From Diphasiastrum complanatum (lineage: Eukaryota > Streptophyta > Lycopodiopsida > Lycopodiales > Lycopodiaceae): a stretch of DNA of 64,000 nt. The stretch covers positions 54,092,983-54,156,982 of the forward strand of contig CM055099.1 of assembly GCA_029204225.1 (NCBI GenBank), read 5' to 3'. Made by a program: the position numbers and the translations under genes. Within the stretch, counting starts at the first letter, position 1; the number at the start of each line of letters is the position of its first letter. This document shows, piece after piece, positions 11,701-24,385 of the stretch. Under the pieces are notes generated by a model, which saw nothing but the letters and a program-made list of their open reading frames with translations, ran no database searches and was not told the DNA's origin.

Positions 11701-12540
11701 TAATTTCACCATCTATGACTTTCACATAGACGTAGTCAGCCATTAAAGGTTGGAACCCCAAGGATCTGAGTGCATGATCTTTCTTCTTGTACCACTGCCT
11801 GTTGACAGACTATTTTAGTCCGTAGATGCTCTTGCCCTTTAGGCAGACTACAGGAGAAAACGTTTCAGTGTTGTCAACACCATACTTTTGCAAAAACTCT
11901 TTCACGACTAGACTGGCTTTGTATCTGAATACATTGTCGTCTGGTCCATATCCACTTACATTTTACAGTCTTTTTTGTTTCTAGCACTGGTTCAAGAGTC
12001 CAGACCTTGTTCTTTTTCATGGAGTCCATCTCGTCTTCCATGGCCTTTATCCATTTGTACTTTAAATTTTTGGACATTCAACAGCTTCTTGATAGGTTTG
12101 TGGTTCACCTCCAAGAATCCACAAAACTCTTCTTGAGTAGAAGCTGAACTGTCGGATATATACTTGATAGCATGTTGTCTTCTCTCCCTTGCAAATCTCC
12201 TTGGAGATGGTGCATGATAACCGATTGCTTTGCTTTTACCCTTCCTATTGACAATAGAACCATTGTGCATTGTAGGTGTTCTAGGTACAGGCTGTATGTC
12301 TTGCTGCTCATGAGTCTAAGCTGTCACTCAATTCATTCACAGTTTGAACATCTTCATCTGGATGTTCAAGGTCTTCTCCCTCTTTTGGTGTGGGCAGGTC
12401 GTAATACTGCTTGTTGAGAAACTGGTAGCCGATTGGATCTTTGTCAGCCATCATTGGCTAAAACCTTGGTTTGGTGGTACAAAAAATGAACCCATTTTTC
12501 ATTGTACCTTTTGGTAGTACATATCTCCTGTTGTTCTGAT
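11701..12540 (-). pseudogene. copia C remnant: IN-RT linker and RT start
   Basis: Minus-strand copia remnant of a family distinct from A. The linker (TPTMHNGSIVNRKGKSK, ARERRQHAIKY) leads to KWIKAMEDEMDSMKKNKVW and ETKKTVKCKWI, the conserved copia RT opening, and to TETFSPVV (about 11845). Immediately after that the sequence skips to SIYGLK and ALRSLGFQPLMADY (11700-11830), so the segment carrying the first RT catalytic region is deleted. Several frame slips are present. Nothing of its gag, protease or LTR is recognisable nearby. Confidence 0.85.
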
Positions 12541-13579
12541 GGTTTTATGAAGTTTGCAAAAAAAAAAATTGCAGTGCTTTATTAAAAATAGGCACTTTTT
12601 GACCTTTTTTTTTTATAATCCCTTAAAAAAAACCATAATTTTGGCCCAAAACTAGGACCACTAAAAAATCCAAGAAAAGGTTACTCTTTTTTAGGTCAAA
12701 GTCCCAAACAAATTTAATTGTTTTTGTATTGTAATTGGCAATATGGCCATGTAAATGGATGCCACACGTGCCAAATAGCATAGGATGCTTTTCCAAAGCT
12801 TTATTCTACATCCTACTTTGTAATGGCACCTTTGAAATAAGACCAAAAAGTGCTCAGATAGGGTAGAGAGAAAATAGGACCCAAATTAGGGTGGATCCAA
12901 TGATCAATTAGGTTGGATATTATGGTTAGGTTATGATGAGTTCAGAGAAGCTCTAAAATGATCAAATATGAGCTACTAATGTATAGATATGTGATGGTTT
13001 CTTCATCAAATGAGTAAAAATTTGGTTTTCCATCTACCAATGTTGTTGGTGATCCATATGCTTGATATTTGCTATTTGTGTTGAGTGCTTTGCAGTTGTG
13101 GGATTGATTAGCAAGTTAAGGTACTGTACTCTACGTATGGCAGTCCATACTTTGAAATCACTAGCTACGTAGCCAAACATAAAGCATTGAATTATCAGAC
13201 AAATATTAGTTACAATATTACAGAGAAGCATTCATACTGACATGATACTGAACGCAATAAAAGATAGATTAATTCAGTAAAAGAAACAAATCAGAATGGA
13301 AATGAGCACAAAGGAATTGCGGATCAAAGATGCGTGCTTTGAGCTATCTCTGAGTAACTGTAACTATGTCTGAATTGAGCACTTTCACTAATAAGCAGTA
13401 AGCATAATAGCAAACTCTAAATCAACTCTAAAGAACTAAGCTAGAATGCTCAAGAGTGTTCAAGCTTGAAAGCTTGAGAGAGATGCTAACTATGCTTCAA
13501 TACTTGATCATTCAAGATGATGATCTACATGTCTTGATGATTCTAATGTAGAAATATAAACAGCTATTTATACTAGTAT
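12541..13579. other. Non-coding; possible LTR of copia D at the right edge
   Basis: No coding signal. At 13565-13575 the minus strand reads AGTATAAATAGCTG, a good TATA box, immediately where the copia D reverse transcriptase breaks off. The following 400 bp to the left may therefore be the transcribed part of an LTR. There is no second copy in the window to prove it. Confidence 0.4.
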
Positions 13580-13990
13580 TGATCCTTTGAAACCATGCTC
13601 GAGTAGATTGCTTCAAGTCATAAAGTGCCTTATGGAGTTTATACACATGATTGTGTTTACCTTCGATATTGTAACCTACCTTCAGGTTGCACCATGTAAA
13701 TGTCCTCTTTGATAACTCCCTTAAGATATGTTGTCTGTACATCCATTTGATGTATTTCCAAATCTGCTGTAGTGACAAATGATAGCAAAAGTCGAATAGA
13801 GGAATGCTTAACTACTAGACTGAAAGTCTCAGTATAATCGACGTTGTATACCTGAGAAAATTCTCTGGCGATAAGTGGAGCTTTTCTTTTGTTGATGCTT
13901 CCTTTTGCCTTGAATTTAATTTTGGAAATCCATTTGCAATCAACTACGTTTCTGCTAGCAAGTATTTCGACAATCATCCATGTCTAGTTC
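13580..13990 (-). pseudogene. copia D reverse transcriptase N-terminal part
   Basis: Minus strand: NVVDCKWISKIKFKAKGSIN, YNVDYTETFSLVVKHSSIR, LEIHQMDVQTTYLKG and, after a frameshift near 13700, YKLHKALYDLKQSTRAWFQR. These are the copia RT motifs from CKWI.KIK to YGLKQ.PRAW. The YVDD catalytic segment would follow but is missing: at about 13580 the sequence enters DNA with a TATA box. Confidence 0.88.
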
Positions 13991-14153
13991 TTGATAAGAG
14001 ATGAATAATCTTAATTTCATGGCTTTTTTCTAGAAATCGAAATCGAACTGACTGAGTGCCTCTTCGACAATCTTCGGCTCCTGAACAAGGTAGGCTGCAG
14101 ACTCGTCGATATACCTGATAGGTGGTCTGCTAACTCTTGTCGATCTTCTGGGT

Positions 14154-14566
14154 GATAAAGGAATTTGATCATTTCCATCATATTGTAGTTGCTGAACTAC
14201 AACATCATCATCTTCGATTCGTCGTTGATAGGTTGTTCGTTGAGAGTTGATGAGCTTGGACCTTCAATAGGAATAGTCTATTGAGAAACTTCAAAGTTCA
14301 ATATGTCAGAGGAGTCGAACAAGTCGGCTAAATGGGCTTTGCCTTTTTCCTTGAGGTCGATAAAGGAATTTGATCATTTCCATCATGTTGTAGTTGCTGA
14401 ACTACAACATCATCATCTTCGGATTCGTCGTTGATAGGTTGTTCATCAAGAGTTGACGAGCTTGGACCTTCAATAGAAATAGTCTACTGAGAAATTTCAA
14501 AGTTCAATATGTCAGATGAGTCGGACAAGTCGGCTAAATGGGATTTGTCTTTTCCCTTGAGGTCAA
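14154..14566 (-). repeat. 205-bp tandem duplication in copia D linker
   Basis: 14154-14358 and 14359-14566 are near-identical direct repeats. Both start GATAAAGGAATTTGATCATT and both include the phrase coding minus-strand HLADLSDSSDILNFE. The duplication lies in the acidic, unconstrained linker between integrase and RT; the copies differ at roughly a dozen sites. Confidence 0.93.
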
Positions 14567-15155
14567 TAAACTGATCTTGGATGAAGATGACATCCCGGCT
14601 AGTGAAGATCTTTGACTTGATAGGACCAAACAACTTGTAAGCTTGGTCTGAAGTAGTGTAGCTGATGAAAATGCCTTTGATACTTTGGAAGTCGAGCTTC
14701 TTCCTGAGATCATGAGGAATCTGCACAGAAGCTGTACATCCAAAAACTCGTAAGTTCGATAAAGAAGGTTTGATACCTATCCAAACTTCATATGGCATTT
14801 TGGCTAAGAGATCTTTAGTAGGACATCTATTCTAAATACAGGTTGTTGTTGAAACAACTTTAGCCCAAAAGGACTTCGGAAGTGTCGCATGTGCAAGCAT
14901 ACACTTTGCCGATTCGACTAAGGTTCTGTTCTTTCTCTCAGCAAGACCATTCGATTGAGGTGAATAGGAGGTAACGTATTGTTGCTCGAGGCCGTTGTTA
15001 AGGTAGTACTCTTTGAATTCAGTGGAGATGTATTCTCCCCCATTGTCAGACCTCAATACTTTGATTCTTTTGCTAGTTTGATTTTTAGCATGCTCCTTGT
15101 CGAAACTTGTTGAAAGCCTCTAATTTCCACTTAATGAAGGTAAACAACTGTTCTT
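14484..15155 (-). pseudogene. int: copia D integrase
   Basis: Minus strand: MRSDNGGEYISTEFKEYY, SPQSNGLAERKNRTL, CMLAHATLPKSFWA (14832-15056), then after a frameshift MPYEVWIGIKPSLSNLRVFG, KKLDFQSIKGIFISYT and SRDVIF (14484-14798). The second catalytic Asp and the Glu region are present. The upstream part (FIKWKLEAFNKF, to about 15155) is degenerate, and the first catalytic Asp, zinc-binding domain, protease and gag are absent. Confidence 0.9.
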
Positions 15156-15926
15156 CTGATTTTTAAATTTTGTCATCTTACATTTTCAATGTTCAAAGAA
15201 ATTAGAATGACTTGTTGCTTGAGAACATGCTTTTCTAAGTCACAGACTAGTCACTATAGTCCAATGGTTCACCACACAGACTAGTCCAATGGTTCACCAC
15301 ACATCTAAATTGAATTATTCTTTTTGGCAGATTGAGATGCAGTGACATAGCCAGTGGAACCACATTACTCCCCATGGTTGCCTTTAATAGAGTAATAACC
15401 GGCAGATTGAGAACCGCCAAGATTTATCTTATAAGATATAATTGAGACCCACCAGGTGTAAATATTTCAAATGTAATTCAATACCCTAAACCGATGGTTC
15501 TTGGTTTCAGAAAAAAGGGCAATACCCAGAACCGGCGGGTATCATAAATATGTGAGAACCACCCAACACTAGTGAGAACCTCTCGATTAATACCCCGAGA
15601 TAAATCAAAGACTCAAAGCCAAAAGATCATTTGTTTCAATGTAAACAAAGAACTTTTAGTTGCCAATAAAAAACCTAATTTGGGATCAAAATTCATTCAT
15701 TGACAACGAATAAAGTCTTATGAATAAGTTAAGTCAAGATAAATTAAGAGACATATTTCTCTCCGTTGTATTGAGGCATAAATAAAAAAAGTGAGATGAT
15801 CTTCTGCAATCTTAGAAAACAAATTGGCTTTGCAATAAAAACCCTAATTTGGAAGAAACGAATGGAAATATGAGTGGAGTACCTTCTCTAAATTGCCATT
15901 AGAGGAGTTCAGAGATATAGCGGATT
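15156..15926. other. Non-coding sequence upstream of copia D
   Basis: No gag or LTR of copia D could be recognised. A small local duplication of CACAGACTAGTC...CCAATGGTTCACCACA sits at 15240-15303. Otherwise nothing seen. Confidence 0.5.
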
Positions 15927-16030
15927 GCATCGAATTGCGATTTGAACCATTGAATTAAACGGGTCCGATTTGAGCCAAGAATTAGTTCGAACCGGATTGT
16001 TGTCATAAAGTCCCAAACCGGTCCAGAACC

Positions 16031-18162
<2,132 letters not shown>

Positions 18163-18284
18163 TTGGTTAGAGACTTTTAGTTTGGGAATCGGGACTTGGT
18201 GAGTAGGATCATGGTCTACACACAGAATCTCGTGTGGGATCATGTGGAGGTACAATCCGGCGCCTATGGGAGTTCAACAATGTT

Positions 18285-18538
<254 letters not shown>

Positions 18539-18756
18539 ACATAGTCCCTTTTGACAAGTCAAGATCAAACTCTTTGAACCATTTAATTTATAGCCACCAT
18601 CCCACAAAACAAAACTGCACGAGTTAGTTACATGAGAAAGACAAGTGTCATAGTTGAGCATCAGTTGTTATCCATGTCTGAAACAAGATTCACTACCTTA
18701 TCAGTTCGATTGCAAATATAAATCATACGTCCAATCTTCCCTATCATGAATTTTAT

Positions 18757-19281
18757 CAGAGTCTTAAAAAATTTGAGTCATCGGAAAATTTCGAGTCTTT
18801 CCAAAAATTTGAGTCGTTCCAAACATTTGAGTCTTTGAATTTGATTTCTTCAAAAAATTTGATCCTTTGAAAAAATTCGAATCTTACAAGGTCGAAAATG
18901 CTCGATTCTTCAGAAAAATTCGATGCTTTGGAAAATTCCAGTCTTTTGAAATATTTGAATCTTTGGAAAAATTCCACTATTTGGAAAAATTTGACTCTTT
19001 GAAAAAATTCAAGTCTTTGGAAAAATTCGAGTCTTTCAAAAATTCGATCCTTTGGAAAAATTCGAGTCTTTGAAAAAAAAGAAATTCGAGTCCTCAAAAA
19101 ATTTGAGTTTTTGGAAAAATTCGAGTCTTTGGAAAATTTGAGTTTTTGAAATATTCGATCGTTTAGAAAAAATTTGAGTCTTTGAAAAAAAAAAACATGG
19201 AGTCTTTGGAAAAATTCGAGTCTTTGAAAAAATGCGAGTCTTCGAAAAAATATGATCATTTGGAAAATTTTGAGTTGATAT
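18757..19281. repeat. 18-bp minisatellite (GAGTCTTTGGAAAAATTC-like)
   Basis: About 525 bp of degenerate repeats of a roughly 18-bp unit, GAGTCTTTGGAAAAATTC, with length variants of 17-26 bp caused by A-run expansion. Stops are rare in the minus-strand translation (Phe-Ser-Lys-Asp-Ser-Asn-type repeats), which creates a spurious 167-codon frame. Confidence 0.9.
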
Positions 19282-19756
19282 CACAAAGGGTCGGATTTTA
19301 CTCTGGGTCGAAAAATATACAAAGGGTCAGAATAAATCCGTCTCGATCCGATCCGATTCGATGATCACATGGGGTGGGTGAGTGCGGGTGAGTTCGCTAA
19401 TGGTTTCTAAACCCCCCCACTACATGGTTAAGAAAGGGAGTCTTTTATATTTGTTTTTGGAGGGGGGGAGGGGGGGGGTGTGGAGGATTTTTTGGTCCCC
19501 ATTACAAAAAAAAAATGTAGTTTGAGTTGGAGAGGGACACCCACCCGAAGGTCAAAAATAGAAAGGAATGTGTGTGTGGTCAAGGTTCGCCAGATGTTCA
19601 AGTCTCTAAAATAGACTTTTGGTCGTTAATAATAGAGATTTACTCTTACTTCATGGCACATTCACAAAACCCTTGACTTGGCACCGTGAAAGTCAAAGGG
19701 GGACAAAATATTTTGTGTGTTTCATATTTTCCTCATCATCTCCACCCTCCCATCAT
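19282..19756. other. Non-coding flank of the gypsy element
   Basis: Includes G-runs at 19460-19480 and a GATCCGATCCGATTCGA phrase near 19344. The last five bases, ATCAT (19752-19756), are the left target-site duplication of the gypsy element. Confidence 0.55.
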
Positions 19757-20567
19757 TGTTGGAAGTATTTCTAGTGAGTGCGGTGGCTAGATCTACTTAC
19801 GGGTGTAGTATAGGGATGTAGAGATTCGTCCACTTTTTAAGTTTCTACAATAAGCTTCACCGGAGATATGGAGAGGAATGAGAGCACTAAGGCTTACCCA
19901 ACTAGTGTCTGAAACAGAAATAAAGCTAATTAGTAACAACAATAAAAATCCTTGCTAAGGCTTACCCAACTAGCAAGGTGACTAGACTAATCCTAGATTA
20001 ACACCCGAAGGGTAATAAAATGAGATTGCGGCTAATACTAAACAGATAAGCAATAATGAACATGCCACAATAAAACCGATGAAAAGGAGACAAGAGGAGG
20101 CATGAGCACCTTCCCTCAAGCTATGCACCTTCCCAAAGGGAACACAAATGAAATAGAATGATAATTCTCCAAAATAGAGAGCAAGATAGCTTAATCTCAA
20201 AAGTGTTATTTACAATGCAAATACCTCTCCTTTTATGGCAAGGAGGGTCTTCCATAAGTGTCTACTAACTTATGGGACTAATCTGTTCCTAGCCTTTCTA
20301 GAACTTCTAACTTAGGATTTAGAACTTCAATTTTCTTAACTTAGGACAACTTAAGATAAAATATTTCTAATCTTAAGTTTCCTAAGTCTAAGTTCTAAAT
20401 CTAAGTTTAAGCTATTTTATTATTATTTAAGCTTCTACTCATGGACTTACAAAACACATGCCATGGCTTGAAGTTTATTGACAGATACTCATACGTGGTC
20501 TTACAAAACACATGCCACAGAGTTTTATTATTTTTTTACTTTCTCTGTGTTAGCACAGTTGCTAACA
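19757..20567 (-). repeat. gypsy 3' LTR
   Basis: 811 bp, on the minus strand starting TGTTAGCAAC and ending CCAACA. It matches 31029-31826 over its full length. A TATA-like CATAAAAGGAG (minus, 20237-20227) precedes the probable start of the transcribed part. A hydrophobic 72-codon frame (20200-19982) lies just downstream but has no ATG. Confidence 0.96.
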
Positions 20568-20583
20568 TTATCCCCCTCCTTAT
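20568..20583 (-). other. gypsy polypurine tract
   Basis: Minus strand AATAAGGAGGGGGATAA, immediately upstream of the 3' LTR start TGTTAG. It is purine-only apart from T residues, the expected primer site for plus-strand synthesis. The ORF3 frame ends about 20 bp upstream of it. Confidence 0.88.
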
Positions 20584-20605
20584 TGGATTGGTGGTCCCAC
20601 ACCAA

Positions 20606-21301
20606 TCATCTTGGATTTTTTTGTGCTTTTTGGAGGCGAGATTGTTGCTGTCGGGAGTGGTAGATGGTCGTCCCGATGCCCTCTATCATTTGCCACCGTA
20701 ATTTGTTCAGGAAGGGCATGGATTTGTAATAATGGAGCATACCCTGGAGAAAGTTATGGGTTCCATAGCTCCACCATATCAACGTGCAGGACGGAAGTAA
20801 GTGCAGCGCGATAATAGAGCCTTGCAATGTTGATATGGTCGTCTTGGTGCGCAAGGGTTTATTGATGTCAAGGGCAATTGGGGGTAACCCTCGATCCCAA
20901 AAATCTCTGAGTTCTGTCAGAAATGCCACCAGGCCGTAATTATCCGCAAAATATCTGACATCGCGATCAGGATTGTCATGGTGCTTCTGGTAGAAGACTC
21001 GGCAGTTGGTGACCATGTCTTCGGCTAAGTTGCCGGTATCGACTCTTGTGAGCTTAGGTCAAAAGATTCTGTTCTTGACCTTGGTGGCAGGAAACGGTTC
21101 TCGCCTTGCTACTAGATAATAATAAGGATTGGTGCGCATGTAGGAGGGAGCTTCGAGATACCGTGCCATTGAGGTCTTACTTTGCAGGAAGAGTTGATGG
21201 CGCCAGAGAGGTTGTGGATTCTGGAGTTTGACTGCTGCTTTATGTGTTTGACACTGGTCCAAATCTGGCAGTATGTAGCCACCTCGCTCTTTCGTTGTTG
21301 G
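20606..21301 (-). pseudogene. gypsy ORF3 C-terminal continuation, after stops
   Basis: The ORF3 frame continues past its TAG (21302-21304) and a second stop TGA (21059-21061) without any frameshift to 20606, adding about 230 residues: KAAVKLQNPQPLWRHQLFLQ, YYLVARREPFPATKV, DVRYFADNYGLVAFLTEL, TTISTLQGSIIALHLL. Each stop is one C-to-T change from a sense codon (CAG or CGA), so the ancestral ORF3 was probably about 1,010 codons and ended just before the PPT. The function of this region is unknown; one moderately hydrophobic stretch (about 20725-20790) is too weak to call a membrane segment. Confidence 0.6.
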
Positions 21302-23638
21302 CTACTTCTTTGCAAACTCCTGAGAGACGCGCAACTCCTTGCTTGGTTCTGTGGGCGTGATTCTGTGCCGGATGGTGGGGGCTTCAGAGGCAATCTCGTT
21401 TTTGGTTTGTGGATCGGGATCAGGAGATAGAGGAGGCGAGGGGTTAGCTTCTGCAATTCGTTGTGATTCAGAGGAAAATTGTCGTGGAATGAAGGTGGGG
21501 TTCGTGGTGTCGAGGGGGTTAGAAGTAGTGAAAGAAAAAAGAAAATATTTGGAGCTGGTACCCCCAAAGCCCGATGGACTGGGTGGTGTTTGAACTCCTT
21601 GCCCCAGGGGTTGGCCTTGAAATGCGGAGCCTTGAGTTGCAGGAGGAGGCTGTTGAAATTCTGTGCCATCTCCACCATCGGGTCCATCAAAGTGGTGTCC
21701 CGAATCATGAAATAGGGTGTGCTCTGCATGAACCGACAGTGTCGACTGGGCAGCCGCCTTTAAGCGTTCTTCCAGGGTGGCTATGTGCTGGTTGAGGGCC
21801 TCGACGGAAGCAATGTATGATTGTTGTAATTTTGAGTGTTGTTCCATTGTGGCTTTCAGCTTTTGGGCCAGCGTTTGATAGGCCACCACTGGAATGGCAG
21901 CTCCCTCAGGGATAGCTGGTGGTACGAAGTCGTTGAAGTCCACCATTTCCAACTGTTCCTTCATAGCGGAACGTGCTGCTTGTGAATTTGCTACAGTCTC
22001 ATCCTTCTCGGCTTTGAGGGTATCGATGGTTTGCTGCATATTGGATACCTTCAGTTGGAGCTGTATCTGGAGATGGAGTAGCATCTGCTGCTGTTGTTGA
22101 TTGTAGTTCGTGAGGTTCTGGATCTGCAACTGCTGTTGTTTGGTTTCCTCCTCCATCCTTGCTTTTTGTTTCTGAAGGTCCGCCATAGCACCATCGTTGA
22201 ATTGCCGCATAGTGTTTTGTCTCCCTAGGGTGCCGAATATATTGTATTGGAGCTCATTCACCAACCATACCGCTTTTTGGGTTGTAAGGGATAGCTGCTC
22301 CCAAGGACCAATGTCAGGGAGGTTGCGTGTGTAGTTAGGATACGGCATGGGGTTAAATGGTAAAAAATCAGGAGCAGGGCTAGATGGAGGTGTAGGAAAG
22401 ACAGGGAGGGGTGATTGTGGATTGAGGAGTGGGGAGAGACTACGTGGCGGAGATTGTTGAATTGGGTTAGTGGTGACAGTGGTTGATGGGAGTGCAGTTA
22501 GTAATTGTAAGGCAAAATCATCTATGTTGACTGTGGAGTCAAGTAGGATTGAGATTTGTACAGGCGAGGGCTTTTGTGGAAGTGTGGAAGTGAAGCTCGT
22601 GTTGAGAGTTAGTGAGGGTGTAGAGGTGACAGTAAATGGTGGGGGTGGTGGTGGGATTGTGGGAGCAAGTGATGGAGAGGAGATTGCCTGTGTGGCTGGA
22701 ATCATGCCCATAGGATCAGAGCCAGAAGTGCTTGCCGTTTCGGAACTGCCTGTTGTTGTTGCTACTGCTTGTCGGCGTTGTTGGGCCTGGTGAAATAAGG
22801 TTGTCTGCTGCTCTAGGACCTCCTTTGGGACCTGAGATGGTTTAAGGCTCCCTCCGGATTCAACATATTCTACCCTGATGTCGCTGGATAGAATGTCATG
22901 TGGGACATCTGCTTTTGTGCTGACTGCCTTCTCTTTCTGCTTCTTAGTAGGTGGGGCTGGTGAGACTGGTTCTGCTGTCGGTTGGGGGGTGGCTCGTGTT
23001 TTTGTGCTTGGATAAACAGCATCCAACTCCTTGATGGTAGCAGCCGTCTTAGACCCCAATTGCTTGGTGACCAACATGTGGAGGAGATACCCACACTTGG
23101 TAGTTGATTTGCGGGCTTTCAGGGCTCCACACAGCTTCTCTGCTACCTTCTCAGCCCACTTATAATTTTGAGTGGGGTCGTCCATGGTGAGGGTTAGAGA
23201 GAAGAGATCGCTTGGTGGGATGCGATCCATCTTGGTGGTATGTACTGCAACCATGGTGACGAGGATCTCTGAGGCAGCCCATAGATGGGGATCCGTGATG
23301 AGTCGGATAGTGATCTCGTCGTTGGTTTGGGCAATGGTTTTGCCATCATCTGTCAAAAACTTGTTGAAGTACTTAGCATCATAGCCGGTGCCCTTGCCAT
23401 GGATTGTCTCAGAAAAGCCGACACTCTGAAGATCCCCCGGAGAGACGTTGATAATAGAATAACTACCACTCTTGGATGTAATCCGAAAAGTTTGGAACTC
23501 ATCCGAATAGGTCGAGTAGGCTGCTCGGATGAGGCTCTCGCTCTGCTGGTCCCGGAAAAGTGTTAGATCAAAGCCAAGGTTGGTGAGGATATCCTTGGCC
23601 AGTGTGAGCTGCTCAGTGTAATTCTTAAGAGAGATCAT
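21302..23638 (-). CDS. gypsy ORF3, unknown coiled-coil protein (778 aa)
   Basis: Long open frame in the sense orientation between integrase and the 3' LTR. I take the ATG at 23638 (MISLKNYTEQLTLAKDIL) as start; the frame is open 15 codons further upstream only from a TTG. Residues 1-210 look globular (LWAASEILVTMVAVHTTKMD, YKWAEKVAEKLCGALKARKS). Residues 215-435 are a Pro/Ser/Thr-rich linker with a run of seven Pro. Residues 484-566 form a Gln-rich predicted coiled coil, 586-631 a second one (ALNQHIATLEERLKAA), and the rest is Pro/Ser-rich. There is no signal peptide, membrane anchor, zinc knuckle or enzyme motif, so it is not an obvious envelope-like protein. Extra 3' ORFs are known in Athila, Tat and SIRE-type elements. 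I do not recognise this one. It is the longest uninterrupted frame in the window, although gag and integrase of the same element are broken. Confidence 0.75.
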   Translation of the reverse strand: MISLKNYTEQLTLAKDILTNLGFDLTLFRDQQSESLIRAAYSTYSDEFQTFRITSKSGSYSIINVSPGDLQSVGFSETIHGKGTGYDAKYFNKFLTDDGKTIAQTNDEITIRLITDPHLWAASEILVTMVAVHTTKMDRIPPSDLFSLTLTMDDPTQNYKWAEKVAEKLCGALKARKSTTKCGYLLHMLVTKQLGSKTAATIKELDAVYPSTKTRATPQPTAEPVSPAPPTKKQKEKAVSTKADVPHDILSSDIRVEYVESGGSLKPSQVPKEVLEQQTTLFHQAQQRRQAVATTTGSSETASTSGSDPMGMIPATQAISSPSLAPTIPPPPPPFTVTSTPSLTLNTSFTSTLPQKPSPVQISILLDSTVNIDDFALQLLTALPSTTVTTNPIQQSPPRSLSPLLNPQSPLPVFPTPPSSPAPDFLPFNPMPYPNYTRNLPDIGPWEQLSLTTQKAVWLVNELQYNIFGTLGRQNTMRQFNDGAMADLQKQKARMEEETKQQQLQIQNLTNYNQQQQQMLLHLQIQLQLKVSNMQQTIDTLKAEKDETVANSQAARSAMKEQLEMVDFNDFVPPAIPEGAAIPVVAYQTLAQKLKATMEQHSKLQQSYIASVEALNQHIATLEERLKAAAQSTLSVHAEHTLFHDSGHHFDGPDGGDGTEFQQPPPATQGSAFQGQPLGQGVQTPPSPSGFGGTSSKYFLFSFTTSNPLDTTNPTFIPRQFSSESQRIAEANPSPPLSPDPDPQTKNEIASEAPTIRHRITPTEPSKELRVSQEFAKK

Positions 23639-23814
23639 GATTATATCTCCTGAATAAGGACGAGAGGGTTTACGGCGATGCAACTCAGTGAGGAATCATG
23701 GGAAGCCATGGCAGTAGTGATTTTAGATTGCTCTGAGAATTTTGAAAATTTTGAAAAAAAATTTGGCATGAACTCGAGAGCAGCAATCTAAAATGAACTT
23801 GTGGAGAGAGGGTG

Positions 23815-23831
23815 GAGACCTATATATAGAC
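23815..23831 (-). promoter_or_regulatory. Candidate internal TATA box upstream of ORF3
   Basis: Minus strand TCTATATATAGGTCTCC, 183 nt upstream of the ORF3 ATG and well inside the element. A start about 25-30 nt downstream would leave a leader of roughly 150 nt with few ATGs. It suggests ORF3 has its own transcript, but that is inference from one motif. Confidence 0.45.
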
Positions 23832-23839
23832 TTTTTTGG

Positions 23840-24200
23840 ACAGGAATTCGCAACTTCACCCAGAAATCGTCCTCAGTGTCCACGATTTGGTATTGATGAT
23901 CGCAAATTTTGAGGCATCATTCTGAGCGCCCGCAAATTTCTGTAAGTGATTTTTGTTTGCCAAAAGAGAGAAAACGTCTGATAGTGCAAAAATGTATCTG
24001 ATCAGAATTCACGGAGGTAATAGAGAAATCGTGAGGATCAATTTGAGCTCTAGCAAATTGTCTACGAATTCTGAGGATGAATATCTGATGAAGAAAAATC
24101 CATTTTTCGATTTTTTGACATTTTTCTTCTGAGACAGAATTCGCGGAGGCCAAATATGAATCGTTCTCTGTGAGAAAGGGGTCAGGCGAATTCTATCTGA
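23840..24200 (-). repeat. Hairpin-forming units before ORF3
   Basis: Two clear units and one degenerate unit. 24136-24144 AGAATTCGC pairs with 24186-24194 GCGAATTCT (9/9, 41-nt loop). 24002-24010 TCAGAATTC pairs with 24066-24074 GAATTCTGA (9/9, 55-nt loop). A weaker unit begins GGAATTCGC near 23852. The loops share GGAGG and AAATCGTG-like phrases. The same kind of unit occurs four times in the leader (30286-30768). Confidence 0.75.
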
Positions 24201-24385
24201 GATGCTGTGAAAACATTTTGTCTGAAACTAATGACTTTTGTGGTTTTCTCAGAGAAGACTGTTGGTATACCTGATCTGATAGTATCTTGATGGGTGGACT
24301 AACAAATCACAGCAAAAAATGTTGTCGAAATGGCATACAAACAAGAAAAAGAGAGAAGAAGAAATAAACAGTAGAGAAAAAGCAG

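Noticed and set aside
18756-19259. 167-codon minus-strand frame
   Set aside because: Created by an 18-bp A/T-rich minisatellite in which stops are rare; no domain, and equally long frames exist on the other strand.
19982-20200. 72-codon hydrophobic frame in the gypsy LTR, repeated at 31254-31472
   Set aside because: No ATG (opens with TTG), and its conservation merely reflects the 98% identity of the two LTRs.
21112-21729. 205-codon minus-strand frame
   Set aside because: Lies in another phase across the end of ORF3 and its continuation, and is Pro/Ser-rich by composition. The ORF3 phase is the coherent one.
23172-23566. Plus-strand frames of 70-107 codons inside the ORF3 region
   Set aside because: Antisense shadows of ORF3 with low-complexity composition.
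20606-23638. ORF3 as an envelope-like gene
   Set aside because: Position fits, but there is no signal peptide, no convincing membrane anchor and no fusion or cleavage motif. The protein is dominated by linkers and coiled coils.
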